Under the pieces are notes generated by a model. It did not search any database. It was not told the origin of the DNA and was given only the letters and a program-made list of their open reading frames with translations. The translations under genes and the position numbers were made by a program. DNA of 64,000 nt from JANYCG01 sp031365665. Lineage in GTDB: Bacteria > Pseudomonadota > Gammaproteobacteria > Burkholderiales > Burkholderiaceae_C. Below, piece by piece: positions 49,487-57,425 of this stretch. The stretch spans positions 1 through 64,000 of the forward strand of contig JANLYO010000195.1 in assembly GCA_031365665.1 (NCBI GenBank), read 5' to 3'. The stretch's first letter is position 1; each line of letters opens with the position of its first letter.

Positions 49487-50986
49487 CTACCGGCTGTAAG
49501 CCGTCTCGCCATGGCTGGTGATGTCCAGGCCTTCGCGCTCTTCTTCTTCCGGTACCCGCAGGCCGACCACCGCGTCGACAATTTTGTAGGCCGCGAAAGA
49601 CACCACGCCTGACCAGACAATCGTCAACAACACGGCTTTGAGCTGGACCCAGACTTGCGACGCAATCGGTGCCGAGGTGACCGCAGCGGTTACCCAGTCA
49701 CCCACCATGCCAGGGCCACCGAGGGCTTGCGAGTTGAACACGCCGGTCAGCAAGGCCCCGACGATGCCACCGACGCCGTGCACACCAAATACGTCCAGGG
49801 AGTCATCAGCGCCGAGCATTTTCTTCAGGCCATTGACGCCCCACAGGCAGGCAAAACCAGCGATGAAACCAATGATGATGGCACCCATCAGGCCAACATT
49901 GCCGCAGGCTGGGGTGATGGCCACGAGGCCCGCCACCGCGCCGGACGCAGCACCCAACATCGAGGCTTTGCCGGTTTTGAGCGATTCACCGATGCACCAG
50001 GCCAACACGGCGGCTGCCGTGGCGGAGAAGGTGTTCATGAAGGCCAGCACAGCGGTGCCGTTGGCTTCCAGGGCGGAGCCTGCATTAAAGCCGAACCAGC
50101 CGACCCACAACAAGGCGGCGCCGACCATGGTCAAGGTCAGGCTGTGCGGTGCCATGGCTTCTTTGCCGTAACCCACCCGTTTGCCGATCACGAAGGCGCC
50201 GACCAGGCCCGCCACAGCGGCGTTGATGTGCACCACAGTGCCGCCGGCGAAGTCCAGCGCGCCCCACTGCCAGATCAGGCCGGCTTTGGCGTTCATCGCA
50301 TCGACCACTTCCTTGGACGTGTAGGCATCCGGCCCCATCCAGTACCAGACCATGTGGGCCATGGGGGTGTAGCTGAAGGTGAACCAAAGGGCCATAAACA
50401 GCAACATGGCGGAGAACTTGATGCGTTCGGCAAAGGCGCCGATGATCAGGCAGCAGGTGATGGCTGCAAATGTGGCCTGGAACGCCATGAACAAGAGTTC
50501 TGGAATCACAACGCCTTTGCTGAAGGTGGCGGCCATGGCGAATTCACCCTTCATCGGGTCGAACAAGCCCTTCATGAAGAGCCGGTCAAACCCGCCAATA
50601 TAGGCATTGCCCTCGGTGAACGCCAGGCTGTAGCCGTAAATGCACCACAAGACGACGATCATCGAGAAGGTGACAAACACCTGCATCAGCACGGATAGCA
50701 TGTTTTTGCTACGCACCAGACCGCCATAGAACAGCGCCAGTCCAGGGATCGACATCATGATGACGAAAGCCGTGGCAACAATCATCCAGGAGACGTCGCC
50801 TTTGTTGGGCACGGGCGCGGGTGCGGCTGATGCAGCAGCGGCGGGTGCCGGCGCGGCGGCGGTGGCCGCAGCAGGTGCGGCAGCTTCAGAAGCGGCAGCG
50901 GCAGGCGCAACGGCCTGCGCCAGAGCGAGGGAGCCAAAGCCAAGCAGGCCCAGTCCCAATACGAAGGAAGCAATGAGTTTTTTCAT
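49487..50986 (-). CDS. amtB: Ammonium transporter AmtB
   Basis: A 499-residue transporter. A signal peptide (about 24 residues) and an Ala/Pro-rich linker (about residues 25-60) precede eleven membrane segments. FYGGLVRSKNMLSVLMQVF, DFAGGTVVHINAAVAGLVGA with the pore His, and DVFGVHGVGGIVGALLTGVF with the second pore His are characteristic. It conducts ammonia into the cell under nitrogen limitation and is blocked by GlnK, which is encoded 31 bp upstream. Confidence 0.93.
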   Translation of the reverse strand: MKKLIASFVLGLGLLGFGSLALAQAVAPAAAASEAAAPAAATAAAPAPAAAASAAPAPVPNKGDVSWMIVATAFVIMMSIPGLALFYGGLVRSKNMLSVLMQVFVTFSMIVVLWCIYGYSLAFTEGNAYIGGFDRLFMKGLFDPMKGEFAMAATFSKGVVIPELLFMAFQATFAAITCCLIIGAFAERIKFSAMLLFMALWFTFSYTPMAHMVWYWMGPDAYTSKEVVDAMNAKAGLIWQWGALDFAGGTVVHINAAVAGLVGAFVIGKRVGYGKEAMAPHSLTLTMVGAALLWVGWFGFNAGSALEANGTAVLAFMNTFSATAAAVLAWCIGESLKTGKASMLGAASGAVAGLVAITPACGNVGLMGAIIIGFIAGFACLWGVNGLKKMLGADDSLDVFGVHGVGGIVGALLTGVFNSQALGGPGMVGDWVTAAVTSAPIASQVWVQLKAVLLTIVWSGVVSFAAYKIVDAVVGLRVPEEEEREGLDITSHGETAYSR

Positions 50987-51017
50987 GGTTGTTTCTCTTT
51001 TTTAGGTGGCCGGGGGC

Positions 51018-51356
51018 TTAAAGCGCCTCTTTGCCGGTTTCGCCGGTACGGATGCGCACCACCTGCTCGAGGTCATAGACAAAAATCTTGCCGTCGCCGA
51101 TCTTGCCGGTGCGGGCTGCGCCCTCGATGGCTTCGATGGCCCGGTCGACCAGCTCATCGGAAATGGCGGCTTCGATCTTCACTTTGGGCAAAAAATCGAC
51201 CACGTATTCCGCGCCACGGTACAGCTCGGTGTGGCCCTTTTGGCGGCCAAAACCTTTGACCTCGGTGACAGTGATGCCCTGCACGCCCATGCCGGAGAGC
51301 GCTTCGCGCACTTCGTCAAGCTTGAAGGGTTTGATGATGGCGGTGACCAGCTTCAT
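51018..51356 (-). CDS. glnK: PII nitrogen regulatory protein GlnK
   Basis: A 112-residue PII protein. MKLVTAIIKPFKLDEVREAL is the family start, the T-loop contains Tyr51 (YRGAEYVVDF), the uridylylation site, and TGKIGDGKIFVYDLEQVVRIR is the C-terminal signature. It senses ATP/2-oxoglutarate and shuts AmtB by binding its cytoplasmic face. The glnK-amtB order is the standard one. Confidence 0.94.
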   Translation of the reverse strand: MKLVTAIIKPFKLDEVREALSGMGVQGITVTEVKGFGRQKGHTELYRGAEYVVDFLPKVKIEAAISDELVDRAIEAIEGAARTGKIGDGKIFVYDLEQVVRIRTGETGKEAL

Positions 51357-51398
51357 GTTGTTTCCTTATGTAATGAGCAAAAAACGGCGCTTGGCCGA

Positions 51399-52184
51399 TC
51401 AGAAGCTGTATTTCAGACCGAGGGCTGCGCCGCTCTTGCCGATGAAATTGGTGTTGCCGTTGGTATTGGCGTAAAACACTTGGTTGGCATCTGTGCCATA
51501 AACGGCCAGGGACGCCGAGAAACCATTGCCGAAGTCTTTGCCCAGCGTCAGCGCGAAGTCGGAATAATCACCCAAATTGCCGGCCTGGCCTTTGACCACT
51601 TGGCGGCCCACGTGCGGCGTCAAGCTGAAACCATTGCCGAGGTCAAAAGCGGCAGACAGGTCAATGTAATTGCTGCCGCTGCTGTTCAAAAAGCCCAGGA
51701 AGTTGCCCGCGCTTTGGCTGTATTTCAGGGTGACGACGCTGTAAGTCAACGCACCGTAGACTTCGGTCGTATTGGCGTTCGTCACACCGGGGAAACCTGG
51801 CGTACCGGCAGCGCCGGAGTTGTTGCCCGGATAGATGTAGCCGATCAGGCCGACATCAAAACCAAACCCAGCGGCGATCTCGCCTTTGTAACCGGCGTAC
51901 AGATCAAGCTCAAAATCGCCTTGGGTCGCGCCATTGAATTGTTTCACCCAAGACACAGGGGAAGCCCACGCACCGGCGTAGAAACCGCTCTTGTGGGAGA
52001 AGTCCACGCCACCTTGCAGCGCAGCGGTGTAATTGGTCTGCGTCAAGCCCCGGAAACGGTAGTCGGTCACAACGCCTGCATTGAACGACAGTGTGTAATC
52101 AGGCTCGGGCGCCTTGGTTTGTGCCATGGCGGCCACGCTGACCAAAGATGCGGCAGCCAAAAGAGATATTGATTTGAAAGACAT
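51399..52184 (-). CDS. TorF-family putative outer-membrane porin, nitrogen-linked
   Basis: A 261-residue beta-barrel protein with a signal peptide ending AAMAQ. VTDYRFRGLTQTNYTAALQGG, the Gly/Tyr-alternating strands, and the C-terminal LGLKYSF ending in Phe are typical of TorF (TIGR02001-like) barrels. It is the first gene of the glnK-amtB transcript, behind a sigma-54 promoter. It may help the passage of a nitrogen compound across the outer membrane. Confidence 0.85.
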   Translation of the reverse strand: MSFKSISLLAAASLVSVAAMAQTKAPEPDYTLSFNAGVVTDYRFRGLTQTNYTAALQGGVDFSHKSGFYAGAWASPVSWVKQFNGATQGDFELDLYAGYKGEIAAGFGFDVGLIGYIYPGNNSGAAGTPGFPGVTNANTTEVYGALTYSVVTLKYSQSAGNFLGFLNSSGSNYIDLSAAFDLGNGFSLTPHVGRQVVKGQAGNLGDYSDFALTLGKDFGNGFSASLAVYGTDANQVFYANTNGNTNFIGKSGAALGLKYSF

Positions 52185-52220
52185 GAAACACTCCGTGCAG
52201 TTGATAGATGGGAGGACTCA

Positions 52221-52350
52221 TGCACAGACCATGCCAAGGCGGGTCGCCAGCAACAAACTGCACTCCAAGGTGCAAACGCAAGGCCGCAACAAGCTAAACA
52301 TCACCTTTTTGGTGCGAAATTCGTATTTTCTTTGGGTGCGCACCAAAATG
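52221..52350 (-). promoter_or_regulatory. Sigma-54 promoter with NtrC-like sites for torF-glnK-amtB
   Basis: On the minus strand TTGGCATGGTCTGTGCA (52237-52221) has the required GG and GC ten bases apart (-24/-12). Upstream, TGCACTCCAAGGTGCA (52259-52274) is a near-perfect NtrC palindrome one base shorter than usual. Further NtrC-like sequences are TCACCTTTTTGGTGC (52301-52315) and CGCACCAAAATGCGG at 52340-52354. Nitrogen limitation should therefore induce the cluster. Confidence 0.8.
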
Positions 52351-52413
52351 CGGCGGCTTAAGAGATGAGCGCAATCTGCGCAAATCAAACTGGTGATAGT
52401 GCGAGCGCGGGGC

Positions 52414-53292
52414 TCAGAAGGCGTATTTCAGCCCTGCCGCTAGGCCAATGCGGCCGGTAAAGTCGCTGCCCGGCAACACATACAGGCTTTGCCCAGCCTG
52501 TGTCCCCAAAGCGGTGACAGTCAGCGACAAGCCGTTGGCAAAGGTTTTTCCCAAAGTGAGCGAGTAGTCAGTGAACGCCAGCGGGTTTTGGCTGGCGACG
52601 TCTTGTTTGCCGATGCGCGGCGCCAGGCTGTAGCCATTGCCCAAGTCAAAGTTCGCCGACAGGTCGATATATTGGCTGGCGGCAATCGCTGCACTGCCTG
52701 AGCCAGCGGCTGCACCAGCACTTAATCCCGGCCCCAACAAGTTAGCCAAATTGCGTGAATATTTCGCCGTAAACAAGCCCCAGGTCACTGCGCCATAGAC
52801 TTCATTTTGACTCCCGACAGCCTGCCCGGAGAAGATATCCGCCCGATTGCCCAAGCCACTGCCACCATTGGCAAAACGCTGCACACCCACGTCCAGCCAG
52901 ACTTTTTTGCCAATTTCACTGCGAAACCCGGCGTAAATGTCCAGATCGGAAGAAGGCACGGACTTGCCCAGCGCACCGCCCACGTTGTGTTGGCCATCCC
53001 AGCGGATGCCCGAGCCCCAAGCCCCCAGGTACAGGCCGTGTTTCAGGTTGATATCCAAGCCCGTGGGCCAACTGGCCCCCAAGCGGGTGCTGGTGACCTG
53101 GCGATTAAGACGGGTTTCAGGACGGGCTTCGCCTATGGCGTTTGACTCACGTTCCAGCAAGTCTGCGGCGGTCGAGGCGAGCGAATAGCTGCCCCGGCTT
53201 TGTGCCTGGGCCAGAGCGCCCGCCAGACAAGCCGCCACCGCTACGGCAAGCGTTGTTTTGGCCACATGGACGATGAACGAATGGGGCGACAC
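52414..53292 (-). CDS. TorF-like putative outer-membrane porin, second copy
   Basis: A 292-residue barrel protein with a signal peptide (hydrophobic TTLAVAVAACLAGALAQA). The strands HGLYLGAWGSGIRW, SQYIDLSANFDLGNGYSLAP and the C-terminal AGLKYAF match the neighbouring TorF protein region by region. The start is probably GTG 53292, which has GGGAGA six bases upstream; a TTG 11 codons earlier is less likely. The copy appears to be a duplication of the torF gene with its own promoter region. Confidence 0.78.
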   Translation of the reverse strand: MSPHSFIVHVAKTTLAVAVAACLAGALAQAQSRGSYSLASTAADLLERESNAIGEARPETRLNRQVTSTRLGASWPTGLDINLKHGLYLGAWGSGIRWDGQHNVGGALGKSVPSSDLDIYAGFRSEIGKKVWLDVGVQRFANGGSGLGNRADIFSGQAVGSQNEVYGAVTWGLFTAKYSRNLANLLGPGLSAGAAAGSGSAAIAASQYIDLSANFDLGNGYSLAPRIGKQDVASQNPLAFTDYSLTLGKTFANGLSLTVTALGTQAGQSLYVLPGSDFTGRIGLAAGLKYAF

Positions 53293-53534
53293 GTTTTTCT
53301 CCCAACCAACTCCAAACGGGCACAAACCTAGTATGTGATGCGTTATCGAACCGGCTGCAATTCATTATGCACACAAGCCGCTGTTTTTTAAAGGCCGATA
53401 AGCGTGACTTATTCACGCCTCTTGGTAGGTACTTGATAGGCGCATGTTTATTTGCTTCATTTAGAATACTGTATAAATAGCCAGTTATTTTTATTCCCCT
53501 TTTCAATCACCCTCTTTGCACCAAGGAATACCGT

Positions 53535-55130
53535 TTGAGCCTGTCGCTTGTCCAAAGCCGTGCCCTATTGGGTTTGAGTGCCGCTGCCGTCACGGTGGAG
53601 GTGCATTTGAGCAATGGGCTGCCCAGTTTCACACTGGTGGGCCTGGCGGATGTCGAGGTGAAAGAAGCCCGCGAGCGGGTGCGGTCTGCCATTCAAAACT
53701 CAGGCCTGGAGTTTCCGCAAAACAAACGCATCACTGTCAACTTGGCCCCGGCAGACCTGCCCAAAGACTCAGGCCGTTTTGATTTGCCCATTGCCATGGG
53801 CATTTTGGCAGCCACCGGTCAGGTCGATGGCGCACGCCTCGCCGGACATGAGTTTGCCGGGGAGTTGTCGCTCTCTGGCGAGTTGCGTCCGGAGCGCGGC
53901 GCCCTGGCCATGAGTTTGGCGCTGCACGGCGGTGGCGCTGACGCATCCGCGCGCGCCGTCAAACTGGTGCTGCCTACGCAAAGCGCCGAAGAAGCCGCCC
54001 TGGTGCCTGACGCCATGGTCTATCGCGCGCGGCATCTGCTGGACGTGGTGGCGCAGTTTTTGCCGCTTTCATCGGACCACTCGGCCGATCGCCCGCCCGA
54101 GGCGGGTGCGGTGGCGGTGTCCTCAACAAGCGATGCTGGTGCAGGTTGGGCGCGTGTCTTGCCCGCCGCCATCACCACCTGCGCACACTACGCCGATATG
54201 GCCGACGTGAAAGGCCAAGCCGGCGCCAAACGCGCCCTTGAAATCGCCGCTGCGGGCGGCCATAGCATTTTGCTCACGGGCCCGCCGGGCGCTGGCAAAT
54301 CCATGCTGGCGCAGCGCTTCGCCTCTTTGTTGCCACCCATGACGACGCAAGAAGCGCTGGAAAGCGCCGCCGTGGCCTCCGTCGGTGGCCGGTTTCTACT
54401 GGCCAACTGGGCGCAGCGCCCCACCGGTAGCCCGCACCACACCGCCAGCGCGGTGGCCTTGGTGGGCGGCGGCTCGCCACCCCGGCCCGGTGAAATCTCC
54501 CTGGCGCATAACGGCGTTTTGTTTCTGGACGAGTTGCCTGAATTCCCAAGAGCGGCTTTGGAGGCCTTGCGCGAGCCCCTGGAGACCGGCACCATCACCA
54601 TCTCGCGCGCCGCCCGGCGCAGCGAGTTCCCGGCGCGCTTTCAGCTGGTCGCAGCGATGAACCCCTGCCCGTGCGGCTATTTGGGCTCCAACCTGAAGGC
54701 TTGCCGGTGCACGCCCGACCAAGTTGCCCGTTATCAAGGCAAATTGAGCGGCCCGCTGATCGACCGCATCGACCTGCACATCGAAGTGCCCAACATGCCC
54801 GCCGACGAGCTCCTGCACGCCGCACCAGGGGAGGCCAGCAGCGCCATCCGCGCGCGTTGTGTGGCCGCCCGCGAGCGCGCCCACGCCCGCCAGGGCAAAA
54901 CCAACCAGGCCCTGCAAGGCAAAGAGATCGACGCCCATTTGCTGCTGGACCCTGCCGCCGCCAAGTTTTTGAACGTCGCCGCCACCCGCCTGGGCTGGTC
55001 AGGCCGCAGCACCCACCGCGCCCTCAAAGTGGCCCGCACCATCGCCGACCTGGCCGGGGCGCACACCACCCAGGTGACCCACGTGGCCGAGGCGATCCAG
55101 TACCGGCGGGCACTGCGCACGGCAAGTTAG
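53535..55130 (+). CDS. comM: YifB/ComM-family Mg chelatase-like AAA ATPase
   Basis: A 531-residue helicase-like AAA+ protein. LVGLADVEVKEARERVRSAI is the N-terminal Lon-like signature, LLTGPPGAGKSMLAQRF the Walker A, and GVLFLDELPEF the Walker B. AMNPCPCGYLG, with CRCTPDQVARYQGKLSGPLIDRIDLH, is the zinc-binding and C-terminal part. ComM aids branch migration during natural transformation. The start is TTG 53535 with AAGGAA before it. An AT-rich repeat begins just after the stop. Confidence 0.9.
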   Translation: MSLSLVQSRALLGLSAAAVTVEVHLSNGLPSFTLVGLADVEVKEARERVRSAIQNSGLEFPQNKRITVNLAPADLPKDSGRFDLPIAMGILAATGQVDGARLAGHEFAGELSLSGELRPERGALAMSLALHGGGADASARAVKLVLPTQSAEEAALVPDAMVYRARHLLDVVAQFLPLSSDHSADRPPEAGAVAVSSTSDAGAGWARVLPAAITTCAHYADMADVKGQAGAKRALEIAAAGGHSILLTGPPGAGKSMLAQRFASLLPPMTTQEALESAAVASVGGRFLLANWAQRPTGSPHHTASAVALVGGGSPPRPGEISLAHNGVLFLDELPEFPRAALEALREPLETGTITISRAARRSEFPARFQLVAAMNPCPCGYLGSNLKACRCTPDQVARYQGKLSGPLIDRIDLHIEVPNMPADELLHAAPGEASSAIRARCVAARERAHARQGKTNQALQGKEIDAHLLLDPAAAKFLNVAATRLGWSGRSTHRALKVARTIADLAGAHTTQVTHVAEAIQYRRALRTAS

Positions 55131-55133
55131 TTG

Positions 55134-55245
55134 TTATAAAATATATAGCAATATATCTAAATAATACGTGGACTAGAGTGAATTTTTCATAAAAATCTGC
55201 GCAAAACCAGATTTCGACATCAATCATACCCATTTTGGGGTTTTG
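55134..55245. repeat. AT-rich TAGCAA-family repeat after comM
   Basis: It runs ATATATAGCAATATATCTAA, ATAATACGTGGACTAGAGTG, AATTTTTCATAAAAATCTGC, GCAAAACCAG, and ends ACCCATTTTGGGG. It is one of the three most complete copies. The order of blocks is the same as at 34291 and 38614. It starts four bases after the comM stop codon. Confidence 0.8.
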
Positions 55246-55390
55246 TGTGCCGACTGGCGCGCCCACGGGCTCGAGCAAAATAAGCCCATGCACCGCCTGC
55301 ACTGCACTTTCCACCCGCATCTGATCGTCCCCTTGGCCAATGCCCAAGTCATCGCTTGATTTTTCTCCTCAAGCGCCCCTGCCTTTGACC

Positions 55391-56743
55391 ATGCCCACCC
55401 CCTACAACCGCCCCTTCGTCGGCTGGCTCTCACTGGCGCAGCTCATTAGCTGGGGCAGCGTGTTTTACCTGTTCGCGCTGGTGATGGGGCCGGTGGAGCA
55501 GGCGCTGGGCGTGGGGCGTGTGCAGTCTTCGCTGGCCTTCAGCCTGTGCCTGTTGACGGATGGCCTGCTGGCTTTTTGGGTCGGGCGTTTGATCGACCGC
55601 GGGTTTGAGCGCGCGGTGATGACGACCGGCTCCGTGCTGCTGGCCCTGGGCCTGGCGTTGCACGCGCGGGTCACCAGCCTGACTGGTTTTTACACCGTGT
55701 GGATATTGCTGGGTGTAGGCATGGCGATGACCTTATACCAGCCGGTGTTTGCGGTCGTCACGCGGCGCTTTCCCCAGGACTTTCGCCGTGCCATCATCAC
55801 CATGACTTTTCTGGGCGGCCTGGCCAGCACGGTGTTTATCCCGCTGACCTCGTGGTTGATCTCGACGATGGGCTGGCGCGGCGCGGTGGGCGTGCTGGCG
55901 GCCTTGAATCTGCTGGTGTGTGCGCCTTTGCACTACTTTTGGCTGCGGGGCGCTCCCAAAAAAGTAGCATTTGATACACATAATACGAGGGCCGATGCTG
56001 AAATTTGCCCATCATCGGTGAGCGACCAGGCGGCGGGGTTAGCCCCAGAATCGACACCGCCATCGAGGCACGCATCGATACCCGCAGCGCGATCTGACAC
56101 GACCACCGCCACCCCGGTCAAGCCACCCGCCACCTCACTCAGCGCCCATCTCACCAGCGCGCCCTATTTGCTGATCGGCCTCTCCATCGCCCTCATGACG
56201 GTCGCCACCGCCGCGCTGCCCTCGCACATGGTGACGCTGTTGCGCGAATACGGGCTGGACGAGCGCTGGGTCATCGCCGTACCAGCGGGCATCGGCCTGT
56301 TGCAGGTGTTTGGGCGCCTGCTTTTGTATTTCTTCGAGCACCGGTTTGACGTGCACGTGGCGAATTTGCTCATCCCCTGCCTGATGCCGCTGGGCCTGTC
56401 GATGTTGCTCGTCGCGCCCTGGGTGGCAACACCGCAAAGTCAAGCCATGTTGCTGTTTTTGGCAGCTTTTGTGCTCTTGTGGGGCATGGGCAACGGCATG
56501 TTGACCATCGTCAAAGGCACGGCGATGGCGCAATACGTCAGCCGCGAACACGTGGCCTCGCTCAACGGCGCGCTGGGCTTCCCGCTGGCCCTGGTGCGCG
56601 CCGCCGCCCCGCTGGGCCTGGGGCTGTTGTGGACCGCCCAGAGCGGTTACCGCAACGGCCTGATGGTGATGGTGGTGATGGCCATGGCCGGAGTCGTGGC
56701 GCTGGCCTTGGCGCAACGCATGGCGGTAAAGGCCGCAGGCTAA
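55391..56743 (+). CDS. MFS transporter with a long central loop containing a repeat-derived segment
   Basis: A 450-residue protein with twelve hydrophobic segments in two six-helix halves. FALVMGPVEQALGVGR, TLYQPVFAVVTRRFPQ and LASLNGALGFPLALVRAAAPLG are visible. The loop between halves is unusually long (about 75 residues, Ser/Thr/Pro-rich), and its first part, VAFDTHNTRADAEI, is coded by a repeat-like block (55965-56010). The rest of the loop is low-complexity. The substrate is unknown. The start is ATG 55391, placing the first membrane segment near the N-terminus. Confidence 0.83.
   Translation: MPTPYNRPFVGWLSLAQLISWGSVFYLFALVMGPVEQALGVGRVQSSLAFSLCLLTDGLLAFWVGRLIDRGFERAVMTTGSVLLALGLALHARVTSLTGFYTVWILLGVGMAMTLYQPVFAVVTRRFPQDFRRAIITMTFLGGLASTVFIPLTSWLISTMGWRGAVGVLAALNLLVCAPLHYFWLRGAPKKVAFDTHNTRADAEICPSSVSDQAAGLAPESTPPSRHASIPAARSDTTTATPVKPPATSLSAHLTSAPYLLIGLSIALMTVATAALPSHMVTLLREYGLDERWVIAVPAGIGLLQVFGRLLLYFFEHRFDVHVANLLIPCLMPLGLSMLLVAPWVATPQSQAMLLFLAAFVLLWGMGNGMLTIVKGTAMAQYVSREHVASLNGALGFPLALVRAAAPLGLGLLWTAQSGYRNGLMVMVVMAMAGVVALALAQRMAVKAAG
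55965..56010. repeat. TAGCA-family repeat within the MFS transporter gene
   Basis: TAGCATTTGATACACATAAT, then ACGAGGGCCGATGCTGAAAT, TTGCCC. It aligns with the intergenic repeat at 22199 (TAGCAAACTATT-CAACATA-TACGAGGCTTGAATGCC-AATTT). It is in frame with the transporter and falls in the central loop. Confidence 0.65.
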
Positions 56744-56756
56744 ACAGGTCAGCGGG

Positions 56757-57197
56757 TCAGCGCTGAATCATCGTTGTCCCCGTCGGCCCCGGCCCGGTCT
56801 CCTGGTACATCGCGTCGCCGTCTTTGGCCCAGACGTAGTGCGGCACGCCAGCGGGCGCGACGTAGACTGCGCCGGTCGGGATAGCGACGACTTTGGATTC
56901 ATCAAAAGTTTCGCCAAAACCGACGTAAATCGTGCCGCTCAGGACGACAGAGATGCGCTCATCCGGGTGGGTATGCGGCGGAATACGCGCACCTTGCATC
57001 AGGCGAACGCGTTGCGCGTACAGGCCCGGTTTGCCCGGCGCGCCGATGAACCAGGCCGCCTGCAAACCCGGCATGGTCGGGACACCGGCCCAGGCGACCG
57101 CGTCTGGCAGGGTGGGCTGCGGGGCGGCGGGCGTTGTTTGCGCCGACGCGCTCAAGGCGCTGGCAGCGAGTGCGAGGGGGAGCAAAAAGTGGCGCAT
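56757..57197 (-). CDS. Secreted cupin-domain protein
   Basis: A 146-residue protein. A signal peptide (residues 1-19, ending SASA) directs export. PPHTHPDERISVVLSGTIYVGFGE is the first cupin metal-binding motif, with YVAPAGVPHYVWAKDG as the second. It may be a periplasmic dioxygenase-like or binding protein. A ribosome-binding site (GGAGACC) precedes the ATG. Function unknown. Confidence 0.85.
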   Translation of the reverse strand: MRHFLLPLALAASALSASAQTTPAAPQPTLPDAVAWAGVPTMPGLQAAWFIGAPGKPGLYAQRVRLMQGARIPPHTHPDERISVVLSGTIYVGFGETFDESKVVAIPTGAVYVAPAGVPHYVWAKDGDAMYQETGPGPTGTTMIQR

Positions 57198-57289
57198 GCG
57201 GGTCTCCTGGGGTGTGATGGCTGGACAAATTCGACTGAAATGGCGCTGGAAGCGGCGGGTTTGGCTGAACCTTGAGCGATCAAAATAAA

Positions 57290-57425
57290 CCTGTTTAATT
57301 TGAATAAAATTGTAATTGTTGTTAAATTTTAAATAAATTATTTACTAAAGTAATAGCAAACTATAAATATAGCGCGTGAACTATATTCTATTTTTCTAGA
57401 ATAGTAAGTGTTCAATATATTTATT
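57290..57425. repeat. AT-rich spacer with TAGCAAACTAT-family repeat
   Basis: A very AT-rich stretch of about 130 bp. It holds TAGCAAACTATAAATATAGC at 57353-57372, then GCGTGAACTATATTC, which follows the repeat consensus (TAGCAAACTAT, then ATA-GCGTG). It ends right at the stop codon of the acyl-CoA synthetase gene. It lies between two minus-strand genes and no promoter-like element was looked for beyond AT-richness. Confidence 0.65.

Noticed and set aside
55288..55359. 23-codon His-rich plus-strand frame (MHRLHCTFHPHLIVPL...) before the MFS gene
   Set aside because: It lacks a ribosome-binding site and any recognisable family, and could occur by chance in this composition; a conservation check would decide.
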